Shown piece by piece: positions 16,157-24,768 of a stretch of DNA of 64,000 bases (positions within the stretch are counted from its first letter, which is position 1; each line of letters begins with the position of its first letter). The notes under the pieces were generated by a model that was not told the DNA's origin, made no database searches, and saw nothing but the letters and a program-made list of their open reading frames with translations. Origin of the DNA: Streptomyces viridochromogenes (GTDB taxonomy: Bacteria; Actinomycetota; Actinomycetes; Streptomycetales; Streptomycetaceae); assembly GCF_001270495.1 (NCBI RefSeq), contig NZ_LGUR01000265.1, positions 108,140 to 172,139 of the forward strand. The letters run 5' to 3'. Position numbers and translations under genes: made by a program.

Positions 16157-16545
16157 CGGTAATGCGCCTCCTCTGCTCCGACTCCTCCGTACAAGTTAGA
16201 CCAGGGGGCTTGACTCTCCAAGCTCGGCTCGTGCAATCTCTTGCTCAGCGGCACTCCTCCAGACAAGACGGACGGGGTGTCACGTACGGTCCTGCCGTAC
16301 AGGAGCGCCCGGAGGAAAGCCCGCGGGGGTGAGTACGAAGGCAGCGCCCGTTGCTTGAGAACTCCATACAGGGAACTGCCGGTAACCCGTGGTCCGCCTG
16401 CCCGAAGGGGTCGGAAACAAGGCGGAGAAGACCGGCGTGCCCCGCAGGAAGCCAGACCGGTTCGAGTCCGGTCCGGGGCACTGGCCGCCGTATGCGGTCC
16501 CTCGCACCACCTGCGCATTCACCCTCATCAGTCGAGAGGAATCCG
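16157..16545. other. Divergent regulatory region of element 2
   Basis: No protein gene is evident. It separates the GntR regulator from the rightward transfer genes and should hold both promoters and the GntR operator. I could not fix promoter boxes with confidence. It includes the tRNA-like fold at 16437-16481. Confidence 0.5.
16437..16481 (+). ncRNA. tRNA-like acceptor/T-arm minihelix
   Basis: GTGCCCCG (16437-16444) pairs perfectly with CGGGGCAC (16474-16481). Inside it GACCGG (16455-16460) pairs with CCGGTC (16468-16473) around TTCGAGT, a canonical T-loop (TTCRANY). The two stems abut on the 3' side exactly as acceptor and T stems do in tRNA. A 10-nt bulge replaces the D and anticodon arms. 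I could not fit a full-length cloverleaf using upstream bases. It may be a decayed tRNA, an att remnant of another integration site, or a structured leader RNA of the gene starting at 16546. Confidence 0.5.
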
Positions 16546-16728
16546 ATGTCTGAGCGCATGAAGAAGCAGGCCGAGAAGAGCCGTGAGGCCGCCCGTGTCG
16601 TGCGTAGTCGCGGCAACGAGGAGAGCGCGCGGCGGATGGAGTCCTACGCCGACGAGCTGGAGTCCGGCCGCGTCGCCGACGTGACCGACACGGTGAGCGG
16701 GCTCATTTCCTGGGCCTTCCGCCGCTGA
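16546..16728 (+). CDS. Small charged helical protein of the AICE
   Basis: A 60-residue, highly charged protein: MSERMKKQAEKSREAARVVRSRGNEESARRMESYADELESG and a short hydrophobic end SGLISWAFRR. It is probably helical throughout. GAGAGGA lies 5 bases before the ATG. It is the first gene of the rightward transfer operon; no function is recognised. Confidence 0.65.
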   Translation: MSERMKKQAEKSREAARVVRSRGNEESARRMESYADELESGRVADVTDTVSGLISWAFRR

Positions 16729-16815
16729 CCCATCTGGTGCCCGCGCACCCCCGGAGCTTAGGCCCTCCGGGGGTGCTGGTCGGACCGTTCACCCCTGTGA
16801 GAGGAACACGACCCA

Positions 16816-17085
16816 ATGAAGACCATCGTCACTGCTCAGGACCCTGTTACTGCGTTCGCCGACTGGATCGAGCCGACCGATGCCGAGCTGGCGCTCATCT
16901 CGATCGAGATGCCGCTGATCCTGGCGGAGGTCGACCTGCTCGATGCGAAGATCACGGCCTTGGACCGCACGCCGAACGAGGTGGACGCCCGGCGGATCCG
17001 CCGGGCCCGCAACCGGGTACTGGCGGCCCGGCGGGACCTGACCAACAGCCCGGCCGTCGCGATGCTGCCGGGTGGTGCCGCATGA
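16816..17085 (+). CDS. DUF6284-like AICE protein
   Basis: 89 residues including VTAFADWIEPTDAELALISIEMPLI and LLDAKITALDRTPNEVDARRIRRARNRVLAARRDL. I recognise the pattern as DUF6284, found widely in actinomycete plasmids and AICEs and of unknown function. GAGAGGA precedes the ATG by about 10 bases. Its stop overlaps the next start (ATGA). Confidence 0.7.
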   Translation: MKTIVTAQDPVTAFADWIEPTDAELALISIEMPLILAEVDLLDAKITALDRTPNEVDARRIRRARNRVLAARRDLTNSPAVAMLPGGAA

Positions 17086-17519
17086 GCACCACTCGGAGTC
17101 TGACGGCCGCGCACGCTGAGGTGAAGGCGGAGATCGCGCGGACCGACACCAAGACGGGCCTGTTGCTGGCGTTCGTCGGTGCTGTCCTCGCCGGATCCTG
17201 GACCATCGCCCGCGACCTGCCCCTGACCATCCCGGCGGCCGTGGTGGGCGGGGGCGGGATGGCGCTGCTGGTCGCGGCGGCCGGACTGCTGCTCCGCTCC
17301 ACACGGCCGAGGCTTGGCCCGCACGGTTTCCCGCTGTGGGCCACCCTCTCGGCCGAGGAGATCACCGCCACCGTCGCCACCGACCTGGCCGCCGATATCG
17401 CCGGGCTGTCCCGGTTGACGGTCGCCAAGTTCACGGGCCTGCGCCGCGCGGTCGACCTCACCCTGACCGGCGGCGCCCTGCTCATCCTCGCCGCTCTACT
17501 CACCGCCGGGGGTGCCTGA
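17082..17519 (+). CDS. PycTM-like (DUF5706) membrane protein
   Basis: The 145-residue protein starts with SLTAAHAEVKAEIARTDTKTGLLLAFVGAVLAGSWTIA, the conserved E..R.D.K...LLAF.GA pattern of DUF5706, now called the Pycsar effector domain. Membrane segments lie at about residues 24-42, 48-68 and 125-143. In Pycsar defence a cyclic-UMP/CMP-sensing TM effector disrupts the membrane; no cyclase gene is near. In AICEs such proteins may instead serve as spread (Spd) proteins. It is coupled by 4-base overlaps to both neighbours. Confidence 0.75.
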   Translation: MSTTRSLTAAHAEVKAEIARTDTKTGLLLAFVGAVLAGSWTIARDLPLTIPAAVVGGGGMALLVAAAGLLLRSTRPRLGPHGFPLWATLSAEEITATVATDLAADIAGLSRLTVAKFTGLRRAVDLTLTGGALLILAALLTAGGA

Positions 17520-18673
17520 TGAACCGCACCAGGCTGACGAAGGTTCAGGTCGGGGTGCTGACGGCGGCGTTCGTGCCGATGCTGGCCACGGGCGTGTTCG
17601 GCGGGATCGGCACGTACAGCAACATCGGGCACTCCTACGGCAAGGGCACCGCGCTCGGTGCGCTCGCGGCCGGTGAGGGGGCCACTGCCGTCCTGGCCCT
17701 GGTGCTGCTGGGCTTGACCATGCTGGGCCAGTCCTCCCCGCGCATCGTCCGGATGGGGTTGTGGGTTCTGCCGGCCACCGCCGCTGTCATGGGCGCCATG
17801 GCCGCCCCCGACCTGGGCCGCACTGTCATCTACGCCCTTACTCCGATGGGCATGTCCGTGTCGGCGGAGGGCATGGCGTTCCTCGCGCGGCGGATCGTCG
17901 TCCACACCGACGGCCGCGACGCGGAGCACGAGCGCCGCACCGCCGACCTGGTCCAGGCGCTCGCCTATCACCGTGCCCGCGCCACGCAGCATCCGACTGG
18001 CTGGGTCAGGAAGTGGTCGGAGCTCAAGTCGTGGCGTCTGGCGCGCAAGGTCGGTGTCGGGGATGTGGCGCTCGGGTCGAGGCTGCTGGACGTGCAGCGT
18101 GATCGGGTCACGGCCGGTGCGGATGCCGCGCTCGCGTCGATGTTCGGCGGCACTGCTCCCGCCCCCGCCCTCGATCCCGCCCCGGACGCGAATGCGGAGG
18201 AATCCATCGAGACCGCAATGAAACGGTCTATGGCTGAGCTGCGGGAATCGACCCCGGACCCGGTAGTGACGCTCACCCGACTTTCGGTGCCGGACCCGGT
18301 CGCCGTCGACCTGGGCAAGTCGATTCCGCCACTCAAGCCGATGCCCGCGATTGCCGCCCCGACCGAACCGGTCGTCGTAGAAGGCGGTGCGGCTCATCTC
18401 GATCTCTTTGCGGCGTCTGAGCGGCGGACCGTTCCGGCGGAGTCGACTCCGCCGCGTCGGGCGACCGGTCGACTCCCCGATGTGGCCCGATCGCCCCGGA
18501 CGAAGCGGACCCCGGATCAGTTGCTCGATGAGGCGCGCGAGGCGACGGCCGCACTGCCGGACGTGAAGGTGACCGCTGAGGGCATCCGCCGCGCGATCCG
18601 CACCTCTCCGGCGAATGCCCGCAAGCTGCGTGATGCCCTGCTCGCTGAGCGGGCCGCCGCCCCGGCCGTCTGA
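17519..18673 (+). CDS. Spd-type plasmid spread/conjugal membrane protein
   Basis: 384 residues. The N-terminal third has four hydrophobic segments (GVLTAAFVPMLATGVFGGIG, GALAAGEGATAVLALVLLG, MGLWVLPATAAVMGAMAA, and one around VIYALTPMGMSVSAEGMAFL). The cytoplasmic remainder is a Pro/Ala-rich linker followed by a helical end TPDQLLDEAREATAALPDVKVTAEGIRRAIRTSPANARKL, which looks like a small DNA-binding helix-turn-helix. This layout resembles SpdB2-type proteins that move plasmid DNA between mycelial compartments. Start and stop are overlapped by the neighbouring genes. Confidence 0.72.
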   Translation: MNRTRLTKVQVGVLTAAFVPMLATGVFGGIGTYSNIGHSYGKGTALGALAAGEGATAVLALVLLGLTMLGQSSPRIVRMGLWVLPATAAVMGAMAAPDLGRTVIYALTPMGMSVSAEGMAFLARRIVVHTDGRDAEHERRTADLVQALAYHRARATQHPTGWVRKWSELKSWRLARKVGVGDVALGSRLLDVQRDRVTAGADAALASMFGGTAPAPALDPAPDANAEESIETAMKRSMAELRESTPDPVVTLTRLSVPDPVAVDLGKSIPPLKPMPAIAAPTEPVVVEGGAAHLDLFAASERRTVPAESTPPRRATGRLPDVARSPRTKRTPDQLLDEAREATAALPDVKVTAEGIRRAIRTSPANARKLRDALLAERAAAPAV

Positions 18674-19020
18674 TGGCCACGCTGCCGGTGTTCCGGTGGC
18701 ATCTGGCCCCGGACGGTTACGCCACTCGCCGCCAACTGCGCGCACGGGGCCTGCGGCCTGGTGGGCAGGGTGTGGCTGCTCAGTTGGAGCAGCCGCGCCG
18801 ACGGCGTGGGCCGCTGGTGGCCTACCTGTACCGCGTCGACTGCGCGAAGCCGGTACGGCCGATGACCCCGGCGCGGTGGGCGGCTCTGGCCAAGGCCAAC
18901 GCCGCCCGCCGCCGCTGCCCGGCCTGCCGGCGTGACGCCGGATACGTCATTCCCTCCTCGCTCGGCACCTGCGTGCCGTGCGCCTTCCCCGGCCCGCACG
19001 GGTCTGAAGGGAGTACCTGA
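18673..19020 (+). CDS. RRQRL-type zinc-binding protein
   Basis: 115 residues. It starts with a basic region LAPDGYATRRQLRARGLRPGG (the RRQL/RRQRL motif, about residues 17-24). Later it has C-P-A-C-R-R-D-A-G-Y-V-I-P and G-T-C-V-P-C, a four-Cys zinc ribbon. Proteins of this description are frequent in AICEs between the Spd and Tra genes. Nucleic-acid binding is likely but the role is unknown. The ATG overlaps the preceding stop. Confidence 0.7.
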   Translation: MATLPVFRWHLAPDGYATRRQLRARGLRPGGQGVAAQLEQPRRRRGPLVAYLYRVDCAKPVRPMTPARWAALAKANAARRRCPACRRDAGYVIPSSLGTCVPCAFPGPHGSEGST

Positions 19021-19021
19021 C

Positions 19022-19339
19022 ATGGGCAACTCCGACATCCGCCGCCTGGATCGGGAGATCCAGCGGACGACGAAGAAGCTGGAAGCCGTGCAGCGGGGCG
19101 AGTGGTGGCCGCTGACCAGCCGTGAACGGCTCGCGATGACCCGCGCGATGGCCGGAGGCGCCCGCAGCATCCACCGGGGACGCAGCACGGCAGGGGCGGA
19201 GGACCGGATGGACTCCATCGGTTCCGCCGCAGAGAGGCGGCTGAACGCGGAGCTGACCGCCCTGTACGGCGAGCGTCAGCGCCTGATCACCGAGGCCGCC
19301 CGCGCCAAGGCCACGAAGAAGTCTTCCGGCTGGTTCTGA
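19022..19339 (+). CDS. AICE hypothetical helical protein
   Basis: 105 residues, charged and mostly helical: IRRLDREIQRTTKKLEAVQRGEWW, then SRERLAMTRAMAGGARSIHRG and AERRLNAELTALYGERQRLITEAARAKATKK, likely a coiled coil. It begins 1 base after the preceding stop codon and belongs to the transfer operon. No family recognised. Confidence 0.65.
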   Translation: MGNSDIRRLDREIQRTTKKLEAVQRGEWWPLTSRERLAMTRAMAGGARSIHRGRSTAGAEDRMDSIGSAAERRLNAELTALYGERQRLITEAARAKATKKSSGWF

Positions 19340-19440
19340 CCAGCCATAACGCCCGGGGTGGCCGTCCCTGCCACGGACACGGCCACCCCGGCATTCCTCA
19401 ACTCCCGCCCCGCATCGGGGCAGTCAGGAGACCTCCCAGC

Positions 19441-21558
19441 ATGACCGAGAACGTCATCCACCTCCACAAGGACACCGACCCCCAGGTCGACGACGCGGCC
19501 CCCACCGTGCTGACCGTCGTCCCCGACGCCCCGCCCGCGCGGCCGGTGCCGCTGTGGGTGCGCTCCGGCCGCGCGGTGAAGACCGTCGCCACCCACGAGC
19601 GCACGAAGACCACGGGTCGCGCGGTCGCCCGGCACGGCCTCTACACGTTCAACGGGGGCCGGATCGTCGCCCGCCGCACCTGGGACGGCAAGACCGGCGC
19701 CCGCTACGAGCGCATGATCCGCGCCGCTGAAGCCGCGGGAAACTACGAGCTGGCGGAGGAGTGGGAGGAGCGGTTGCAGCGCTTCCGCGACGCTCGCCAC
19801 CGCCGCCGTATGGACCTGCTGCACTCCCCGGTAGAGGTCGCCAAGGGCATCGGGGTCGGTGTCGGCATGAGCATCGGGACCCTGGTCGCGCTCGGGGTCG
19901 TGATGGCCATCAACAACGGCGACGTCAAAGACGTCATCACCCCCCTCTCGGCCACCGTCGACTTCATCGCCACCCTGATCCGGATCGTGCAGATCGTGTG
20001 GGGCCCGGCCCTCACGATCGGCCCGCTGTTCGCCCTGCTCGCCCTGTGGGCCGTCGGCAGCAAGCAGCAGGCCGCACCCCAGTGGGCGCTCCCGGCGAAC
20101 GTCCGCTCCGGGGAGGGTGAGCCGATTACCCCGTCGATCGTGGTCAAGGCCCTGCGGGACCTGGGCATCCCGGCGATGCGCAACGCCATCAAGGAAATGG
20201 GCGACGCCGGCGCCTCCATGCTCGGACCGATCACCATCGCCGGATGCGGTGTCGAAGTCGACGTCACCCTGCCCTCCGGGGTGTCGACGAACGAGGTACA
20301 GCAGCGGCGCCGCAAGCTCGCGGAGAACCTCACCCGGCACGAGCACGAAGTGTTCATCACCATCCCCACCGCAGCGCGAACAGTCAGGTTGTGGGTGGCG
20401 GACTCGGGTGCGCTCGATGAGCCGATCGGCCCGTCCCCGCTGGTCACCGACGAGACGATGACCGCCGACTACGCCAAGGGCAAGGCGCCGTGGGGGCAGG
20501 ACCTGCGCGGTGACGCCGCCGCGCTGAGCCTGTATCAGCGCCACCTGCTCATCACGGGCCTGTCCAACCAGGGCAAGACGGTCGCTCTGCGCTCCCTGGC
20601 GCTGTGGCTGTCGCTGGACAAGTCGGTGCAGTTCCTGATGGGTGACCTCAAGGGCGTGGGCGACTGGGCCATGTTCGACGGCCTGGCCACCACCCTGATC
20701 CAGGGGCCGACGGATGAGCACGTGATCCAGGTGACCGAGATGGTCGAGGGCGCCGTCGACGAGATGAACCGCCGTATCCAGGCTCCGCCCGGAACGCAGT
20801 TCCCGCCGCTGATCGTGCTGGTCGACGAAGCGCAGGTCGCGTTCATGTGCCCGGCCAAGGACGAGGACAAGCGCCCCTACGGCGGCGCCAAGGCCAACTC
20901 CCGCTACTTCATGGCCGTCCGCAAGATCCACAACCAAGGGCGTGCGGTCAACGTCCTGATGTGGCAGGGCACCCAGGACCCCACCAACGAGAACCTCCCC
21001 AAGCTCGTCCGCGAAGGGGCGCACACCCGCGCCTCCCTCGCCCTGGGCACCGAGTCTCAGGCCCGCATGGCGCTCGGGGACAAGGCCGTCGACGGCGGCG
21101 CCGCCCCGAACCTGCTCCGCCCCGGCCTGGACCAGGGAACCCTGGTCCTCGCCTCATCCGGCATCGACATCCCGGCCGGACAGTCGTCCATCACAGTGCG
21201 CACGCACTACATCGACGACGACGCGGCCAAGGCCATCACCGAGCGCGCCAAGGCGATGCGCGACGGCGTGACCACCCTGCACGCCATCGAGCACGGCGAG
21301 GACCGCGACCCGCTCGCCGACATCGCCGCCGTCGTCGGCGACGCGCCCCGCGTGCGGACCAAGGACGTGCTGGCGCGGCTCGCGACGCGGAACGCGGACG
21401 CCTACGGCGGCTGGTCGTTCATCGACCTCAAGCGCGTCCTGGACGACGCCGGAGCGGAGCCCTACAAGTCCGACGGGGTCATGGTCGTCAGCCGTGACCG
21501 CCTCGCCCGCGCCCTCGCCAACCGCGACGCGGACGGTTCCGCTTCCGACGTCGGATGA
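19441..21558 (+). CDS. FtsK/SpoIIIE-type conjugal DNA translocase (Tra)
   Basis: The 705-residue motor would pump double-stranded element DNA into the recipient. An N-terminal domain has two membrane segments (about residues 140-158 and 178-205), followed by a linker and a RecA-like ATPase with Walker A GLSNQGKT (about 372-379), Walker B PPLIVLVDEAQ (about 453-463), and MWQGTQDPTNENLPKLVREGA, the FtsK-type region. The C-terminal 90 residues read as a winged-helix-like domain (VRTKDVLARLATRNADAYGGWSFIDLKRVL) that could recognise transfer repeats, as TraB does. GGAGACC lies just upstream of the ATG. Confidence 0.92.
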   Translation: MTENVIHLHKDTDPQVDDAAPTVLTVVPDAPPARPVPLWVRSGRAVKTVATHERTKTTGRAVARHGLYTFNGGRIVARRTWDGKTGARYERMIRAAEAAGNYELAEEWEERLQRFRDARHRRRMDLLHSPVEVAKGIGVGVGMSIGTLVALGVVMAINNGDVKDVITPLSATVDFIATLIRIVQIVWGPALTIGPLFALLALWAVGSKQQAAPQWALPANVRSGEGEPITPSIVVKALRDLGIPAMRNAIKEMGDAGASMLGPITIAGCGVEVDVTLPSGVSTNEVQQRRRKLAENLTRHEHEVFITIPTAARTVRLWVADSGALDEPIGPSPLVTDETMTADYAKGKAPWGQDLRGDAAALSLYQRHLLITGLSNQGKTVALRSLALWLSLDKSVQFLMGDLKGVGDWAMFDGLATTLIQGPTDEHVIQVTEMVEGAVDEMNRRIQAPPGTQFPPLIVLVDEAQVAFMCPAKDEDKRPYGGAKANSRYFMAVRKIHNQGRAVNVLMWQGTQDPTNENLPKLVREGAHTRASLALGTESQARMALGDKAVDGGAAPNLLRPGLDQGTLVLASSGIDIPAGQSSITVRTHYIDDDAAKAITERAKAMRDGVTTLHAIEHGEDRDPLADIAAVVGDAPRVRTKDVLARLATRNADAYGGWSFIDLKRVLDDAGAEPYKSDGVMVVSRDRLARALANRDADGSASDVG

Positions 21559-21574
21559 CAGGGAGCCGACCCCC

Positions 21575-21745
21575 GACGGGTCAGGGAGGCAGGGAGAACT
21601 CCCTGACCCCCTCCCTGACCTGCATCCCTTGCCCTGACCTGCATGAATGATCGTTCAGGGAGGCAGGGAGGCACCCCAGGTCAGACCCCTGAAACCCCCT
21701 CCACAGCACTCCCGCAAGGCGGTGCCTCCGCCTCCCTGACATGTC
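21575..21745. repeat. Cluster of CCCTGAC / GTCAGGG repeats (possible clt or regulatory site)
   Basis: Between the Tra gene and the next small gene the 7-mer CCCTGAC or its complement occurs many times in both orientations, with longer shared units TCAGGGAGGCAGGGAG (twice) and CCCTGACCTGCAT (twice). The location directly behind tra is where conjugal transfer loci (clt) with short TraB-recognised repeats are often found. Confidence 0.6.
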
Positions 21746-21762
21746 TCCGGAAGGGATTCCGC

Positions 21763-22227
21763 ATGCACCCCGACCACACCCACGGCGTGCCCGTCCACGG
21801 GGCCGTGGAAGTCCACCAGCCCACCCCCATCACCCCCGCCGTGATGACGCCGGCGCCGCTCGTTCCCGTCCAGCCGGGGAGCGTCCCGGCCGTGGCGAGC
21901 GTCGTCCTGCCGGACGGCCGTGTCGTCACCGGCTACGCCATCGAGCCCGCCAAGCCCGAAACCGTCGCGGTCAAGCCGCCCGTCTCCCGCGCGGCCGTGA
22001 ACGTCGCCCTCGGGGGCGTCGGCTTCCTCGCCGTGTGCGGCGGACTGCTCCTGCTGACCACGTTCATCACTGCCCTGACCGCGCTGATCACTCAGCTCAT
22101 CACGCTCGCCGCCGTGATCTTCGGCGGATGGATCGCCGTGCAGGTGTTCAGCGCGAGCGGTCACAAGGGCGGGACCACGGTCAACATCCGCAAAGCCGTG
22201 ATCAAGCGCAACCACTTCCACGGCTAG
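21763..22227 (+). CDS. SpdB3-like small membrane protein
   Basis: 154 residues. A Pro-rich N-terminal part (HQPTPITPAVMTPAPLVPVQPG) is followed by ALGGVGFLAVCGGLLLLTTFITALTALITQLITLAAVIFGGWIAVQV, two closely spaced membrane segments at about 85-130, and a short basic tail. Spd-type spread proteins have this size and layout. GGAAGGG lies 7 bases before the ATG at 21763. It follows the repeat cluster and precedes the replication genes. Confidence 0.7.
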   Translation: MHPDHTHGVPVHGAVEVHQPTPITPAVMTPAPLVPVQPGSVPAVASVVLPDGRVVTGYAIEPAKPETVAVKPPVSRAAVNVALGGVGFLAVCGGLLLLTTFITALTALITQLITLAAVIFGGWIAVQVFSASGHKGGTTVNIRKAVIKRNHFHG

Positions 22228-22316
22228 CTACGCCAAGAGCGGCCCCCACTCACGCCAATGAATCCGGGGCCGCTCTTGCCAGCCAGAACCCGTCAAGGAA
22301 CTGGAGACACCCCAGC

Positions 22317-23273
22317 ATGACGCAACCCATCGACGTCCGGCGAGCCACCCGCTCCCCGGACGTCCTGACCGCCTCCCTGGACTGCCTGCCCCTGCTCGCC
22401 TCCGCACTCACCAGCGCTGAACGCGGATGGCCCGTCATCCCCCTGCACCCGCAGGCCAAACGGCCCGCCGGACACGCCGAACGCGACTGCCCCCGCACCG
22501 GCCGCTGCGCGGACGGGCACCGCAAGCCCGAACAGCGCGCCACCACCAACCCCGACCTGATCCACGCCACCTGGGCCACCCGCCCCTACAACGTGGGCAT
22601 CGCGACCGGCCCGGCCGGACTGCTCGTCATCGACCTGGACGTGTGCAAGCCCGAAGAACCCAAAGGAGCGCCTGACGGCGCAACTTCCCTTGCGGCGCTC
22701 TGCGAGCGCACCGGACAGACCGTCCCCACCACCTACCGGGTGCGGACCGCACGCGGCGGAGAGCACCTGTACTTCACCACCCCCAAGGGGGTGCGCCTGA
22801 AGAACAGCGCGAACCGGCTCGGACCCCACATCGACACCCGCGCATGGGGCGGCTACGTCGTCGCCCCCGGCAGCACCACCCCCGACGGCACTTACGAGGT
22901 CGCCCACGACGCCTCCGTAGCCGAACTGCCCGACTGGCTTGCCGCGTTGCTCACCGAGCCGCACAAGCCCGCCCCGGTGCCCGTCCACGTCCACGACGGC
23001 ACCCGCGCCGCCACGACCGCCCTGGAACGCGAGTGCGCCGTCATCGCCTCCGCGACCGAGGGCGGGCCACACGGCCGCAACAACACCCTCCACAAGAGCG
23101 CCTGCAAGGTGGCCCGGTTCGTTGCATGGGGCGACATCCCCCGGCACGTCGTGGAGGAGGCAATCCAGGGGGCGGGGGAGGCCACGGGACTCCCGCCGGC
23201 CGAGTGCCGCACCACCATCCGCAGCGCCATGGACTGGGTCATCGCCCACGCCACGCCCCGGGGGGCGGCATGA
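22317..23273 (+). CDS. Bifunctional DNA primase/polymerase (prim-pol)
   Basis: A 318-residue archaeo-eukaryotic primase-type protein that would prime or copy the excised element. The prim-pol domain includes GWPVIPLHPQAKRPAG near residue 38, LLVIDLDV with metal-binding Asp106 and Asp108, and GGEHLYF with His150 of the nucleotide-binding triad, then DTRAWGGYVVAPGS. The C-terminal part ERECAVIASATEGGPHGRNNTLHKSACKVARFV matches the helical end of these replication proteins. pSAM2 has RepSA here; prim-pol is the alternative replication type in AICEs. The stop overlaps the next start. Confidence 0.9.
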   Translation: MTQPIDVRRATRSPDVLTASLDCLPLLASALTSAERGWPVIPLHPQAKRPAGHAERDCPRTGRCADGHRKPEQRATTNPDLIHATWATRPYNVGIATGPAGLLVIDLDVCKPEEPKGAPDGATSLAALCERTGQTVPTTYRVRTARGGEHLYFTTPKGVRLKNSANRLGPHIDTRAWGGYVVAPGSTTPDGTYEVAHDASVAELPDWLAALLTEPHKPAPVPVHVHDGTRAATTALERECAVIASATEGGPHGRNNTLHKSACKVARFVAWGDIPRHVVEEAIQGAGEATGLPPAECRTTIRSAMDWVIAHATPRGAA

Positions 23274-23626
23274 CGGCGCCGACTCCCCCCGCCCTGGATT
23301 GCCCCACCAACACCCCCAACCGGCCGCACGCCGCTCCACAGCCTGTGGACGCTGCGGGCGTGGGCGAGCCGAAAGGCGTCGCCCGTCAGGGCGTCCGAAC
23401 TGCTGTTGGTGCTGACCCGCACGGCGACGACGGCCGCCGCCCCATCGCGTGGCTGCACATCGTCGCCCCACGCGGCGTCATCCCCACCGCCACGTCCAAG
23501 TGTGCGTGCGGACGCGACCGCAGCGCCATCGGCAAGCCCCGGGTGCTCGCCCTGATCGACGACCACGCCGCTCATCGAGACGCCTGCCCCCTGCGCAATC
23601 CCCAGGAAGGAAGGGCCGCCGCATGA
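23270..23626 (+). CDS. Small Cys/His-rich protein linked to replication genes
   Basis: 118 residues. The C-terminal half reads WLHIVAPRGVIPTATSKCACGRDRSAIG and LIDDHAAHRDACPLRN. Cys-x-Cys, two His and a later Cys suggest a small zinc-binding fold. It is translationally coupled by 4-base overlaps to both the prim-pol gene and the ATPase gene, so it probably works with them; its function is not recognised. Confidence 0.65.
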   Translation: MTAPTPPALDCPTNTPNRPHAAPQPVDAAGVGEPKGVARQGVRTAVGADPHGDDGRRPIAWLHIVAPRGVIPTATSKCACGRDRSAIGKPRVLALIDDHAAHRDACPLRNPQEGRAAA

Positions 23627-24768
23627 CCAGCCCCATCGACGGCGCCGCGCTGCTCGACGAGGTGGAAGCCTTCCACCGCCGCTTCAACGTCTTCCCCCAC
23701 GAGGCCGCCTACGTCGCCGTCGCGCTGTGGGACGCGCACGCCCACCTGCTCGACTGCTTCGACTCCACACCCCGCATCGCCTTCCTGTCCCCCGAACCGG
23801 GGTCAGGCAAGACCCGGGCACTGGAGATCGTGGAAACCCTTGTTCCCCAGCCCATGACCGCCGTCAACGCGTCCGCCGCCGCCCTGTTCCGGTCCGTCTC
23901 CGGAACCGACGGCAAGCCGACGATCCTGTTCGACGAGATCGACACCGTCTTCGGCCCCAAGGCGGGCGACAACGAGGAACTGCGCGGGTTCCTCAACGCC
24001 GGACACCGCCGCACCGGGGTCACCTACCGGTGCATCGGCGACGGCGGCAACCAGACCGTTCAGGCATTCCCCTCGTACTGCGGGGTCGCGGTCGCCGGAC
24101 TCGGCAACCTGCCCGACACGATCATGAGCCGCTCCGTCATCATCCGCATGCGCCGCCGGGCGAGGAACGAGAAGGTGGAACCCTTCCGAGCCCGCGTCCA
24201 CGAAGCGGAAGGCCACAAGCTCCGTGACCGGCTCGCCCAGTGGGCAGAGCAGGCACGAGGGTTCGTCATGGGGGCCTGGCCGGACATGCCCGACGGCGTC
24301 ACCGACCGCCCGGCCGATGTGTGGGAACCCCTGCTCGCCATCGCCGACGCGGCCGGAGGCGACTGGCCCGAGCGCGCACGGGCGGCATGCGTGACGCTCG
24401 TGACCGCATCCAAGGCCAACGACAAAGGCAGCCTCGGTGTCCGCCTGCTGACCGACCTGCGCGATCACGTCCTAGTCGGCATCGATCGCCTGCCCACCGT
24501 CGCCATCCTCGACCGGCTCAACGCCCTGGACGACGCCCCCTGGGCCGACCTGCACGGCAAGCCGCTCGACAACCGGCGCCTGTCGAAGATGCTCGCGGAG
24601 TACATGACGGTCGACAACGAGCCCATCACCTCCCGCAACATCAAGACCGCCGGAAGCGTCCTCAAGGGCTACTACGCGGCCGATCTCGCCGACGCGTGGG
24701 GCCGCTACTGCCCCCCACCCCCGGAAAGTCCGCTACCTCCGCTACCCGGCACCGAAAACGCGGCCTGA
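23623..24768 (+). CDS. DUF3631-domain ATPase, replication-associated
   Basis: 381 residues. An N-terminal P-loop region has SPEPGSGKTR (Walker A, about residues 55-64) and TILFDEIDTVFG (Walker B, about 100-111), with a later NLPDTIMSRSVIIRMRRR sensor and arginine-finger-like segment. The C-terminal DUF3631 region includes SLGVRLLTDLRDHV and LNALDDAPWADLHGKPLDNRRLSKML. Proteins of this type follow prim-pol in AICEs and are thought to act as helicase or loader. It ends just before the GGTAGCGG repeat region. Confidence 0.85.
   Translation: MTSPIDGAALLDEVEAFHRRFNVFPHEAAYVAVALWDAHAHLLDCFDSTPRIAFLSPEPGSGKTRALEIVETLVPQPMTAVNASAAALFRSVSGTDGKPTILFDEIDTVFGPKAGDNEELRGFLNAGHRRTGVTYRCIGDGGNQTVQAFPSYCGVAVAGLGNLPDTIMSRSVIIRMRRRARNEKVEPFRARVHEAEGHKLRDRLAQWAEQARGFVMGAWPDMPDGVTDRPADVWEPLLAIADAAGGDWPERARAACVTLVTASKANDKGSLGVRLLTDLRDHVLVGIDRLPTVAILDRLNALDDAPWADLHGKPLDNRRLSKMLAEYMTVDNEPITSRNIKTAGSVLKGYYAADLADAWGRYCPPPPESPLPPLPGTENAA

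Noticed and set aside
16401..16480. Complete tRNA ending with the T-loop at 16461
   Set aside because: I could not pair the acceptor or form an anticodon arm with upstream bases at normal distances; only the minihelix is supported.
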